Shown here: one piece after another, positions 25,506-37,273 of the stretch
How the letters are laid out: every line of letters starts with the position of its first letter
How positions within the stretch are numbered: position 1 is the first letter of the stretch
From: Notospermus geniculatus
Lineage: Eukaryota > Nemertea > Pilidiophora > Heteronemertea > Lineidae
NCBI GenBank assembly: GCA_002633025.1
Contig: NMRB01000296.1
Coordinates: 80,350 to 144,349, forward strand
DNA: 64,000 nucleotides
Direction of reading: 5' to 3'
The notes under the pieces: generated by a model
Database searches by the model: none
Told to the model about the DNA's origin: nothing
Seen by the model: the letters and a program-made list of their open reading frames with translations, nothing else
Made by a program: the position numbers and the translations under genes

Positions 25506-27456
25506 GACCAGGGTGCCTCTTCTTACTTTCCTTTGAATTTTCTAGTCCAGATGTCACCAATATATGAACTTCACACAGGCGCATCCTTAGAAGCACTTCA
25601 TCCCCTGAGGCAATTAAACCTACAGCCGTATATCTCACAAAAAAATTCTGACGACTTTGCCTGATGTTGCCAAGTTACTATGATTAAAGTTGAATGAAGT
25701 CATATAAGCCTCGCATGACAGTGAAATGGAGGTATGCAAGATCCGAGGGTTCCTTTCAACTACGAAAGTCTCCCTTTTTTCTGCCGCCTGATGAATTCGT
25801 GTTTGCAGAGAAAATCGAGATTACTTAACGACTGTCGTTGTGCAATTAGTGAATCTGTCAATCTTGCGCTTCATCTCTGGTATCTTGGTGACTTCTTCAG
25901 AATGACTGTCATTCATGAATGACATTCTTGGTGTGGATTACGAAAGTATCCTTTATCAATTAGTTCCCATAGGATTGATTGCCAGTTACTCTTCCTTCTT
26001 GGGTTGACTCTCAGGCTTGTTTTCAGGGAGCTCTCATTTCCGGCTTGGTTGTATTACACGTTGGTTCAGAACACAGTGATTGTTGTGCTCATCTGCCTAC
26101 TGCTGGTATAGACAGCAGTAACTTTACTAGTGATCAGTGGAAGTGTGGTTGCTTGAAGTAATGGCTCTGTTCTACACTTGGTTGCGCAAGACTGAGCTTT
26201 TACTTCGATTTCCCACTCTCCCACCTATTCAGAGTTGTGCAGCGGATCAGCACCTGTCATCAATGAGGTGCTGGGTGAGATCCCAGCCAAACCACTTCTT
26301 CATGCGATAGAAAGGGCAACTCTCCTCGAAGCGCAGGTTTCCATGGGGCACCCCTGTTCCTCCCTGCTGTACATTAATTTGCTTAATATTGTCTATAGAG
26401 TTCTCCTGTTCCACAAAATGCCTGCTGCTGCTGCTAGAGAGTTAACCTGACGTTGGCAGACACAAATGACAACACAATTATCTCTGCCCAATATGCCAGC
26501 GGCGATCATTTGCCGAAAGCAATGAAGTAAGTAACATTGGTCGCTTACTAAAGGCATTAGGACTCCGCATGGAAACGTCTGTTCAGAGAAATGTCGCTCG
26601 CGGCACCGTCTCAAATTACATCATTGATGATTTGCGAGGCGGACTTGGGCTGCTCAAGGAGCCAGGTTTGGAATTGGACTCCAACATTTGCTTTGGGAAT
26701 TCAAAGCTCTGTTTGATTTTAGGTATGGTCTTACCTGTTCAGAAGACTCTCGGAATGATGTCAAAAATGTGGTGAGATGTTGTAGTATGTTTTCCCACAA
26801 AGGTGTTTCCAATCACCTGAAGTTGCATTACCTTTTGCATTCAGCTTTCTTGGGCAACAGGAATGACAAAATCCTATAAAGAGACTGAATGCCACCAAGA
26901 TGACGATGATGTCACAGCTGATGCAGATGCTTCATATTTCACAAATTGTTGACAATGGTGCTAACTTGCATCTGATTGGCTGTTTCTAATTGGGTTCCTG
27001 TATGGAAGAGTCAGGCCTTGTCGTTGCCGAGAAATGACCCCAACTGCAGAAAAAATGACCAATTCATGTTGCAGCCTTTGCCAATATCCTGGGCTTGTTA
27101 TTGCTTTTACTTGGTCGTGTTGTGGGAAATGACGACTCATATCTCTAATATCCCGGTTTGTTGGAGGAAATTGATCCAGATATATCTCTTGATATCAAAG
27201 TTTGTCTACTGTCATTTTGACCCGTGATTTCAAAACACTGTATGGAGCAATTTCCTGCCGGGGTTATCGGCCCATCTGGCGATTGATGGAATTTGATCTT
27301 GTGAAGAGGTCTTCAAACTCACGGCCATCACTCCAGTTGATAAGACTTCGAGGAGTTGTCGGAAAGGTTGACCCCTCTTCAGAGTGCATATCGCTAGATT
27401 GCCGCTGTTGTAAACTCTATCCTGGACCTCTTTCGAAAGCCCAGTCGGGGTAAAAA
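25506..27456. other. No gene seen
   Basis: Only short unassigned frames are visible. An 18-bp perfect palindrome TGTCATTCATGAATGACA is at 25907-25924. The stretch ends where the TIA1-region duplication starts. Confidence 0.4.
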
Positions 27457-29051
27457 TGTACGGTGCGTGCACTGTGCATTGGGCTATCAATATCTGGAAC
27501 TCCGAAATGACAATTTGAAAGTCACCAAGACAAATTGTTGTCCTTAGATGTGTTGGGAAAAGGACACAGTTTACATTTGTGAAAGATTTCCTTTGGGAGT
27601 GATTCCAGTTCCTGACAGATATGAATCTGCATACATCATTTTGGCGATGGATTTCATTGTTCTGTTGTACACATCAGACTTTGTCGGCTATGCGTCAGAC
27701 ACTACCGCAGCATTATCAGATTTCTCCCGGAGAGTATCTGTAATTTGTCACGGCACCTGAGGGCCTTGTAAATATTGTATAGAGCTGACAGTCATTCAGT
27801 CATCTTCCTATAGGACATGTACGAGAATGTAAAGACCAGATAACGCAGGCTGACCAGATCAGATTTTTCGTTTCTTGCCTGTAGGGGTCAGGTTCAGTTC
27901 AAATGTGTATGACAAGGCTTCTGGGGAGATCACACCCTTGTATGTCCGCTTAGCGATGTCCATCCATGTCGAGCACTTGCAATGGTGAAAGAAGATTGCT
28001 CAGCCTAAGCTGGGAGGGTTCATCCATCACATCGTGACAGACGACCGAACAGCTTAGCGACGTAGCTCATCTTGGATGTCAGGTTGCTGCGACACCACCA
28101 CAGAGCATGTTGTTTGATTTGATGCAGGAGGTGTTGGCTTTTCTGCAGGATTTGTTTGCGGATTGGAGACAGTAGTTTCTCCATGCTGATGGCTGCTGTA
28201 TATCACCTGAATGGGTTTTTTGCTACAAATGGCTGGTATGATGTGAGTCCTGGTTTCACACTTCAAGCCAAGTTGTAGCGCTTGTCTTGTCACTTTCTTC
28301 CTTCGAGACCCTTCTATCATCCGCGATAATCGTTGCCGGGGAGACTCAGAAAGAAGACATCAGGAAGAAAAAATACCCCTGAAAGATGTAGCACAAGTAA
28401 AAAATCAGAGTATCACGTATCCTAAAGTATAATTCTCTTCTCAACGTTTGTATCTTACAGCAAGGAGATCCATACGCCTTCATAGACTTCGCCACACATC
28501 AAGATGCAGCTATGGCCTTAGCAAGTTTAAATAAAATATGTCTACATAATAAGGTAAGTGTTGGTCATGTACTTTAAATGCCCACTTCTTTGGCCTCTGG
28601 TTATCTTCAGCAAAAGGAATGTGCGAAAGGAACAGGATGAGAAAAGAGAGGGGGAGACCATGTAGGATAACTTATAGTGAGGAGTTGCGCATTTCATAAA
28701 TACTTCAGTAAAGGGTAGATTCAGTCTGGCCTCTCTCTCTTAACCATGTTTCTGCTCACATTCTTTTGCTGAAAACCTAGAGGCCACTTCAAGCGGAGAT
28801 TTAAAGTACATTTTTTCTTCATCTTCTATTTATTAGGATCTTTGCTTGTTTTCTCTTCAGCCTTTCCTCATTATTTGTGTCATGTGAATGAAAAATTCTG
28901 TCTCCAGTGTATCTTTCTCATCTCATTATGGAGACTGTCTTAGGTATCTGTGGTAGAATTCACTCCTACAGGAGGACATCGCAGTGAAAACTCAATGCAA
29001 AGATACCGCAGGGTAGGCATGGTAGGTTCTATACCTTGGAACGTTCCAAGA
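27457..29051. repeat. TIA1-region duplication, copy A
   Basis: This 1.6-kb block matches 29053-31068 almost perfectly (offset 1596, then about 2016 after the insertion in copy B). It ends at the N inside an inverted-repeat element whose full form is in copy B. Only scattered substitutions and small indels separate the copies, including in intron sequence. The likeliest reading is two haplotype contigs joined end to end. Confidence 0.93.
28461..28553 (+). CDS. TIA1: TIA1/TIAR-like RRM1 exon (copy A)
   Basis: The exon encodes 31 residues, from QGDPYAFIDF to SLNKICLHNK, in phase 0 at both ends. It follows a good acceptor (tgtatcttacag) and is followed by the consensus donor gtaagt. DPYAFIDF fits the RNP1 strand of RRM1 in the TIA1/TIAR/Rox8 family (vertebrate form DPYCFVEF), and the next residues match the helix and loop with conserved alanines and an MN/LN turn. 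Family proteins bind U-rich RNA through three RRMs, regulate alternative 5' splice-site choice and translation, and nucleate stress granules. The upstream RNP2 half of RRM1 and the later RRMs were not found in this window, so flanking introns are long or outside it. Orthology to TIA1 versus TIAL1 cannot be decided from 31 residues. Confidence 0.78.
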
Positions 29052-29052
29052 N
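29052..29052. other. Assembly N between duplicated contigs
   Basis: A single ambiguous base separates the end of duplication copy A from the start of copy B. It probably stands for a gap of unknown size or a contig join. Copy A stops inside an inverted-repeat element here. Confidence 0.9.
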
Positions 29053-30006
29053 TGTACGGTGAGTGCACTGTGCATTGGGCTATCAATATCTGGAACTCCG
29101 AAATGACAATTTGAAAGTCACCAAGACAAATTGTTGTCCTTAGATGTGTCGGGAAAAGGACACAGTTTACATTTGTGAAAGATTTCCTTTGGGAGTGATT
29201 CCAGTTCCTGACAGATATGAATCTGCATACATCATTTTGGCGATGGATTTCATTGTTCTGTTGTACACATCAGACGTTGTCGGCTATGCGTCAGACACTA
29301 CCGCAGCATTATCAGATTTCTCCGGGAGAGTATCTGTAATTTGTCACGGCACCTGAGGGCCTTGTAAATATTGTATAGAGCTGACAGTCATTCAGTCATC
29401 TTCCTATAGGACATGTACGAGAATGTAAAGACCAGATAACGCAGGCTGACCAGATCAGATTTTTCGTTTCTTGCCTGTAGGGGTCAGGTTCAGTTCAAAT
29501 CTGTATGACAAGGCTTCTGGGAAGATCACACCCTTGTATGTCCGCTTAGCGATGTCCATCCATGTCGAGCACTTGTGATGGTGAAAGAAGATTGCTCAGC
29601 CTAAGCTGGGAGGGTTCATCCATCACATCGTGACAGACGACCGAACAGCTTAGCGACGTAGCTCATCTTGGATGTCAGGTTGCTGCGACACCACCACAGA
29701 GCATGTTGTTTGATTTGATGCAGGAGGTGTTGGCTTTTCTGCAGGATTTGTTTGCGGATTGGAGACAGTAGTTTCTCCATGCTGATGGCTGCCGTATATC
29801 ACCTGAATGGGTTTTTTGCTACAAATGGCTGGTATGATGCAAGTCCTGGTTTCACACTTCAAACCAAGTTGTAGCGCTTGTCTTGTCACTTTCTTCCTTC
29901 GAGACCCTTCTATCATCCGCGATAATCGTTGCCGGGGAGACTCAGACTTACATCAGGGAAGAAAAAATACCCCAGAAAGATGTAGCACATGTAAAAAATC
30001 ACAGTA

Positions 30007-30423
30007 CAAGGCTCAAAATAACTTTTTTTACTTGTGTAGCAAAATTGCCAATCAAGGGTTCCACTTGATTCGCAATTTTGGTACTTTGTGTAGCAACTTT
30101 TTTGTCCATTCAACATGTTCAACAGCGGAAGCCATCTTGCATGGCTGTTGATGTCAACCTCGCACACAACAACACTCACTCATGCATGGCGAACATACTG
30201 TGACTCATGTGTAACAATCATGAATGCGAGGTTTGGTTGGTGTTGTTAGTTGCCGATGAACTACGTACTGACTGACTCCTCGACGGCCGCTGCTGGCCAG
30301 CCACGGCTGTCTCTACTTGAAAACGATGTGTAGCAATTTTGCAAATGTACCTCCTCGGCCATATCGCACTTTCTGATTTTTCTGTCGCAAATTGCGATGC
30401 GATACCGCTTATTTTGAGCCTTG
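30007..30423. mobile_element. hAT-like MITE, 417 bp, 5-bp TSD, near splice site
   Basis: The ends CAAGGCTCAAAATAA and TTATTTTGAGCCTTG are a perfect 15-bp TIR. CAGTA flanks both sides (30002-30006 and 30424-30428). Copy A of the duplication has the uninterrupted site with one copy (GAGTA, one substitution), which defines the insertion. The interior repeats TGTGTAGCAA and its inverse but has no transposase. It lies only 54 bases upstream of the TIA1-like exon at 30477, between the bulk of the intron and the branch-point region. Confidence 0.9.
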
Positions 30424-30476
30424 CAGTATCACTTATCCTAAAGTATAATTCTCTTCTCAACGTTTGTATCTTACAG

Positions 30477-30569
30477 CAAGGAGATCCATACGCCTTCATA
30501 GACTTCGCCACACATCAAGATGCAGCTATGGCCTTAGCAAGTTTAAATAAAATATGTCTACATAATAAG
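30477..30569 (+). CDS. TIA1: TIA1/TIAR-like RRM1 exon (copy B)
   Basis: The 93 bases and both splice sites are identical to the exon at 28461-28553. Perfect exon identity with near-identical introns points to an allelic copy rather than a mutually exclusive exon pair. If both were genuine, including both would repeat half an RRM and break the fold. A MITE sits just upstream in this copy. Product and uncertainty are as for the first copy. Confidence 0.78.
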
Positions 30570-31036
30570 GTAAGTGTTGGTCATGTACTTTAAATGCCCA
30601 CTTCTTTGCCCTCTGGTTATCTTCAGCAAAAGGAATGTGCCAAAGGAACAGGATGAGAAAAGAGAGGGGGAGACCATGTGGGATAACTTATAGTGAGGAG
30701 TTGCGCATTTCATAATACTTCAGTAAAGGGTACATGTAGATTCAGTCTGGCCTCTCTCTCTTAACCATGTTTCTGCTCACATTCTTTTGCTGAAAACCTA
30801 GAGGCCACTTCAAGCGGAGATTTAAAGTACATTTTTTCTTCATCTACTATTAGGATCTTTCCTTGTTTTCTCTTCAGCCTTTCCTCATTATTTGTGTCAT
30901 GTGAATGAAAAATTCTGTCTCCAGTGTATCTCTCTCATCTCATCATGGAGACTGTCTATCTGTGGTAGAATTCACTCCTACAGGAGGACATCGCAGTGAA
31001 AACTCAGTGCAAAGATCCCATATGCAGGGTAGGCAT

Positions 31037-31153
31037 GGTAGGTTCTATAACCATGGAACGTTCCAAGATTAAACCATGAAACCACCCAGGAAACCATGAA
31101 ACCACCCAGAAACCATGGATCACCCAGGAACCACCCAGGTTTAGAACCTACCA
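31037..31153. mobile_element. Foldback element with internal 20-bp repeats
   Basis: GGTAGGTTCTATAACC at the left end faces GGTTTAGAACCTACC at the right end. Between them, about three and a half copies of a 19-20-bp unit (AAACCATGAAACCACCCAGG) are arrayed. The left end also occurs in copy A at about 29020 and is cut off there by the N. Confidence 0.65.
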
Positions 31154-34100
31154 ATGTGCAGTACATCGACTCCCTTTTCTTGCTAACTTCAACTTGTCAA
31201 TTTACGTGAGAGGTGAGACTTGTGTCAACTTAACTTATCCTCTGTTTTGAAAGTAACCTTCTGTGGCAAATCTGGCCTGGTGTATCTTTGGTAAATTTCA
31301 TGTCAACCTCTAAGTAGATTCGACACTCAGTTCCTTAAAGCCCGTGCGTTTGGAGACAAAATGTAGCTATATCTGTGAGTGTCCCTCTTCGTAAATGAGA
31401 AAAGTCAGTACTGGAATAATCTTCTGCTTCCTCGCTGCATTAGCCAAAATTGGTAATAGATTTATCTTAAGAGTATCACTAATCATGATTACTGGCAAAT
31501 GAATTCTCCATGAATGGGGAACCTGTCGATAAGTATGGGTTAGATCAGTCTGCTGTATGACATGTTCGGTGGGACCACCATTGCAGAGACCTCAGCCAGG
31601 ACACCTCTGTCAAGGAAGCATTCAATTGAAAATAGGCCATAAATTGTCCCCAAACCTATAACATTCTACCAATGCTTCATGACCAAACAAAGTAGAACTA
31701 CCTACCTTAAAAGCCGTTGGTATCAACTTAAGCAGAGTGGGACAGCACTTGTGTACTGTACTTTAGTACATGTAAATGTTAGGTACATGTACGTCTTGGT
31801 TTTCATAGGATGGAATAGATTGCATCTGTCTCAGCGCAGTAGAACTAGTCTATCTGTACATGAGCTGTACGTGATGTGAACAATATAGATGAAGTTAACT
31901 GAAATCACAACATTGCAAGAGAGCAGCCAGTTTCAACTCGACTTGACCCTAGTTCCTAACTAGACTTTCTTGTGATATATGTATCTTTCTGCCGTCATCT
32001 AAAGTGAACCTAATTCGCGGGATAAACAGGAATCAGTCCGCCTAGTTAGCAGCCTGCCATGATTGAAGGGGACCTAATGTCCAGCTTAATGGCCTCTGTA
32101 TCAATCAAGCACCTCGCTATTATGATTAGCAACACCGGTTATGGTCCGTTTTGTGCCGGCTAAATGTCCATATTTTGCATTTTCCCAATTAGTGAAGTCC
32201 ATCATGTTGAGTGTAGCACTTCATCTGATCTCCGCTTTTTCAAAAAAAAGAAGTTTCAACTGCTCTAAGATTTATCACTCGAAATGGATTTAAAGTACCC
32301 AGAGAAATCTATGGAGATGTTTCCTTCAAATGAGTTGAAGAGCATGATGGATGGAACATTTTGGAGCTATTTGGTAAATGATTCTGCGTTGTGGAGTGTC
32401 ATCAGTGCGTGGTTTGGTGCTCCTGAGATATAGGTGAAACGACACCAACCCTGTCTTCTTTACCCCACCCTCTGGGGTAAAGGTTGCTCCTACCAATACA
32501 TGTCCGTGGCGTAACAAGAGCCGTCATTATCTGTCCAGCCATTCTCAATATCCTGGTGTAGGATATCGAATTCGAGATGACCTCTGTCTGATTAGAGTTT
32601 TGTTCCTGCGACCTGGCCCGGGATGCGATCAAGTGTGCCTGGCGATGCAACAAGCGCAGTGATTGGACTGTGATTCTTCACACGCATGTAGTTCGATACT
32701 GTCTGCGTCCTGCGGGCGTTCTCATCACTAGACACCTTCTTCATAACGAGAATAGTCTGCGTCATTTCAACGTATGTGACAACCTATTGAATGGAACCTT
32801 TTTTTCCAATGGCAAATTACGCTGTTAGAGTATAATTTAACAATATTAGGAACAGTTGTCGCTGAAAAAGTGCCAAAACTGAGTTGTCGCTTTCAGGGTC
32901 TAGAGAAGAGCTTAGTAGCAGTATAAGGTTATCCCCCAGCATGCTATGAAAATTTCCACACCTTTGTACACCCATATTTGAATTTAACCCTTTGGGTTAT
33001 GCAGATTTGAGGAAAAATTGTGAATGTGGGTGAAAGATAAATAGAAGTTAGTGAGTGTTTGCCCCATTGGTGTGGAGCCTGTACAACCCTGGAGTAAGAG
33101 CATAATTATTCTGTTCTATTATATTGCCCATTGGCGGTGTCTTCTAACTGAAATCCATGTGTACTGTTCGCCCCTTTTCAAGGAATCCCAATGTAATTTT
33201 GAAAATTCACCTCTATATTTCCTCAGGCTTGTGGGGTTAACTTTGAAAATCAGTTCATTATTGATGACTTACTCAATGAATTCAAACTTAATCCTTTCCG
33301 ACAGCTTCAAAAACCTTTTCAATTTCCTGATATTCTCTAAGCCGTGGATCAAAATTCAAGCCATTTAAATTGATAGGCATGATGCCGATGTATCCTTCGC
33401 TTCAATACAAATTTCTTACGCCAATTTTTCAGGGCGTTCGTCTCTAGTTATTACACGAAATATTAATGGAATCTTCACTTGGATGATAAATTAGGTTTGC
33501 CGTTTTTCAATATGTCCCGAAGTTGCAGCGGCATCGACTGGTAGTGAAATGAAACATGGTACAAGAGGGAGTTCATAGCGGTGGCAATCATGAAGGAACG
33601 TCGTGGCATCATACCTCATTAATGTTGATAGCTAACTAACTCGAGCGTGGCTGTATCATGGTACACTTGACTGCATTAGCTAATACTGTCGGGCTACCTG
33701 TGGTAGACGTGCAAAAAATCCTTGGCTGGGGGTACGTCACCACCACCTGAATATCACTGATGTGGGCGTTATCAAAAATAGATAAGCGAGCGTACCTTTG
33801 GGTTCAGTGATAATTAGATATTAGCGAGTATGATCATGTAGGCCTAACTGAACCTACAGAGGTGTAATCTAATTGACCATTTTAATTAAGGAAGATTGCT
33901 ATTACAAAAACATTGTAACTTGGTTGTTTTCCCCGCCCCAAACACTGATGCTTTAACCACCATGCATGCATGCGTGGTCGTTACGTTGGTTACAATGCTG
34001 TTGTTAAGCTTGGAAAACAGTATGGTCAGACCCCTCTGCAATGGCAGTGAAGATCTTTAAGACTAGAAGCCTAACTGTTTACATGTCTCGTGTAACAAGC

Positions 34101-35345
34101 AAGTTAACATTGCTTCAAAGGAAAGGGTAATGATGGAATTAAGGAGCCAATACCTCTGGGCTCACTTTCATATCATCTGATATCATTCCAATACTTTAAA
34201 ATCGAAATCTCTCTTTCCCTTGCTTGTGATATAATCTGCTTAACTTCTCAGTCAATGAACATGCCGATAGGGACATCAGCCGACAGTGAAGTGATGACAA
34301 TAGCTAAGAGTTGTATACCCAGATTCTGACTGGAACCGAAGCCATGAGAGGATGGATTGTTGGAATCCATCAATTTATAGACCGTTGTGAGACTATGGAA
34401 CTGTAGAATGGCATAGTTCACTTTTCAAACTTCTTTGCGAAAACCGGCCATGAGCATGTGTTGCGCAACTCAAATGCTACAAGCTTAGATAGTATGTGCA
34501 CCCCCGAACGCTGCTCACTAGGTTTCACTGTGATGTTGCTGTTGTCCGTAAATGTTGCCCTCAGCTGCAGTTCGGGCAACACAACTTTCCTTGGGTCACA
34601 CAAAACGTCGCGTCGCTATCTCTCGCGGGTGCCATCTCTCAGTTGAAAACTTAGCAAAGAAGAAAGAGACAAAAATCAATGGACTCAGAGTGTGCAATGA
34701 AAGCTAATTGTTGATATGACATAAGAGATCATTGGTAATGAGCAACAAACAAAACTGAGGATTCGCAATTTCCTCTGATGTGATGGGAATAAAGAGGGTA
34801 TTTTGTTTCACCATGTGTAACCGCAAACTCCTCATTAAAGATGGTCGCTGTTTGCCTCCGGGGTGTCCTCCGCGCATCAATGAAACTCGTGAGATGTAGC
34901 TTTATAGTGGTGTTGATGGTAATAGTAAGCCATGAAGTCAAAAGATTTACTACTTTTTCCCCCGAGGAGGTTATAGTTACTAAGTAACATGTTTGAGGGG
35001 ATTAGCGTAGGATCTGTCATCCAAAGCCGAGAAATGCTGTCGTTCAGATTGGGAAACGGGACTTTTTAGAGGGCAAGGCATGAGATGTGTCAATGGGTAG
35101 CGTATTAGGACTAGCTGTTCGTGACACTGAAGTTGTTAACACTTTTGGCTTCAGTGTCGTTATGGTAATCTTCAGTTCATTGCTTGTCATATGATTGAAG
35201 GTTACTACTCCATGCAGAATGGCGATGGGTCTTTCCTTACTCGCTGGATTAGCTCTGGCTGGTTTTGCCTGTGACTGGCAGCAAGCTGACATCCTTCAGG
35301 TTATGCGGGATCTTAGCACTCGCTCCCCTCTGTCCCCTTGCACAG
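31154..35345. other. No gene recognised; one GC-rich patch
   Basis: Open frames are short. At 34418-34620 a CpG-rich patch carries an antisense 61-codon frame and a + frame of 62 codons. The antisense one looks mildly protein-like (its C-terminus reads NTCSWPVFAKKFEK) but is closed upstream by a stop without a good acceptor. No downstream TIA1-like exon was found. Confidence 0.35.
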
Positions 35346-35468
35346 TCCAGGGGCTGTTCCAACGTTGACGAAAAGGGGGTGGTGCGAAAGCCCAAACCTG
35401 CGAGCGCCAGCGTGAACGGGGCCCCCTCCTTGGATCTGCACCTAAAACTGCTGAAACGCCTTGTGTTT
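35346..35468 (+). CDS. Candidate GC-rich internal exon, 41 codons, unassigned
   Basis: A long pyrimidine tract ending ccttgcacag at 35345 precedes 123 open bases, which end at the donor gtgaga (35469). In phase 0 the peptide starts SRGCSNVDEKGVVRKPKPAS and ends LDLHLKLLKRLVF. It is basic and ends in an amphipathic leucine-rich helix. The stretch is clearly richer in G+C than its surroundings, which is typical of exons in AT-rich introns. Length is a multiple of three. I recognise no family, and no partner exon is identified. Confidence 0.38.
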
Positions 35469-36281
35469 GTGAGAAAAGTGGAGGCAAGTTGATTGTCTTG
35501 CTATTCACATACAGCTGAAAAAGAATAGATTCATCTTTGATATGGTATATGGAATGAGAGCCAGCAATGAAGAAGTTAGATGTTTTGGGAAAGTCATCTG
35601 TTTTCTTGAGACACTTCAGGTAAGTGACCTTCTGGAAGATTGGGCGTTTGAGAGTTGGAGAAGTTGACATTTAGTATCGAATACTAGAATGGGTAGCGCA
35701 CTCTCATCTCTTCGTGCATTTACTTACTTAACACGAAAGACCATTGACCATGTGAATTGCAGCGTAAATGACCCGTGAAGCTGATGAAATTGACTAGCAG
35801 CAGATGCCACACTCTTGAGTTGAATACCAAGGAGGTGTTCATTGCCTTTTTGGTTCTGACACTGTCACCAAATACTGTTTGTCGTTGAGTGCTGTTCTTT
35901 GAAAGAAGGGGAGTAAGGTTTCCATCAAACTTGAGCTGAATATAAAGCAGGTCTTAGTGATCTGTTATCTTTTGGGTCAGAAGTGATGGCGCGAAGTCGC
36001 TGATGTCTGTGGAAGTGTAATCTTCTGGATTAATGGACGCGGAACTGGAATGAAGTGCTACCTCAGCCTGGCTTCGGTGACCTGGGGGGGACCAAAAAAT
36101 AAGCCACGGTTATTCAAAATGAGCAAGAATGCTTTTATCCCCACCCAGGTCTTCCAGACTAAGTGGCTGAAAGGTCCTTGGTATCAAGGCCATTGTAGCC
36201 AGTGTTTTCAAACATTAAGTGAAGTAATCATGTTTGTTTAATAAAAAGATATGTTTTTCTGAAGTCGTGATTGCATTAGCC
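35469..36281. other. No gene seen
   Basis: Only short unassigned frames; no repeat or RNA structure recognised. Confidence 0.4.
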
Positions 36282-36614
36282 TTACCCTTTTAGCCTGTAT
36301 ACTACCATGAGTTGTTTGCCAATAGAACCTGTTTTATGCTGACGGATTCCAATTACGTCTGCCTGTTCAAATTTCCCATTACCTTTGTATAAAGTTACGT
36401 GCGTGTTTACCCATTGATTCAATTTAGCAGCACAGAAGTTTACAGCCGAACATTTTGCATCAAAACACAGGACAGGTCCACCTTGCGCGAGGCTGATTAG
36501 TGGTACAGTCACCCTGATCGAAGGTATGCAGATTTCGTCGAAATTGGTCTGAAATGGACAAGTGTGGAACCAATCCGTATGGCGACAGCGTTTCCTTGGC
36601 AACACAACAAACAC
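36282..36614 (-). pseudogene. Uncertain 110-codon ORF, possible recombinase relic
   Basis: This antisense frame is free of stops for 110 codons and ends naturally. Its C-terminal third (VIGIRQHKTGSIGKQLMVVY) resembles the segment around the HKT motif of eukaryotic tyrosine-recombinase-like proteins, where a beta strand precedes HKT and a hydrophobic strand follows. The N-terminal two thirds show no such match, and the catalytic Arg and Tyr are not identifiable. It may be a decayed transposon gene or a chance frame. Confidence 0.22.
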
Positions 36615-37273
36615 TCACACAATGAGAACGATCTGCCAAATCGTCATTAAGACGCCGTCATGGCCCCACGCTAATCACTTAGGTATACAAACAGATCATG
36701 CGCGCAATCTGCGTAACTCGTTGTGATTGCGGCACATTGTCAGCGAGATTTCATTTAAGTAGCTGGTGACGTTTTTCTTGCTCTTTAAAGATGGATGGTT
36801 GAGTTGAATTTGATGAGAATTGTGAGTTAGGCACAGAATTAGACGTAACGATCGCTAAATCGGCATGTGTTATTGCCCATTCATCAATTTTATTCATTAT
36901 TTGGTGCATGTTCCGTCATTTGTATAAATGTTGAAAAAAATCACATCCGCCTTAATCAAGATTCGTCCGCTAGTGAAGTGTTCAATAAAATCTTAGCGGA
37001 ATTATGTTCCCTACTTATAACTATTCATGTTGGAATCTTATAGTACGTGTCCTTGTACCAGGCGGCAGTGGGTGGCACCACCCAACACTCTTGAGGAAAC
37101 ATTTTTGCTTCCACCCACCACAAAAGCAAAAAATCAGTGTGTGTAAATTCAAGAAAAAGTGGTTGCAAAGTGTACATTTTACCTGCCGATATCACCCAGC
37201 AGCAAGCTTTTTCTGGGCACATCCCTGCATACACTCCTCCAATGAGATTCAGATCCTTTGGAGGTGCACACAC

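Larger units (their letters stand above)
29053..31068. repeat. TIA1-region duplication, copy B
   Basis: Near-identical partner of 27457-29051, extended by a 417-bp transposon at 30007-30423. It starts directly after the N at the base equivalent to 27457 and runs on into unique sequence past 31068, as expected if a second contig overlaps the first. Confidence 0.93.

Noticed and set aside
27548-29356. Repeated 70-codon frames in both duplication copies as a conserved protein
   Set aside because: Their similarity comes from the whole-block duplication, so it gives no evidence of coding selection.
28461-30569. Pair of mutually exclusive TIA1 exons
   Set aside because: Exon and flanking introns are equally near-identical and split by an N, which fits haplotype contigs better than regulated alternative exons.
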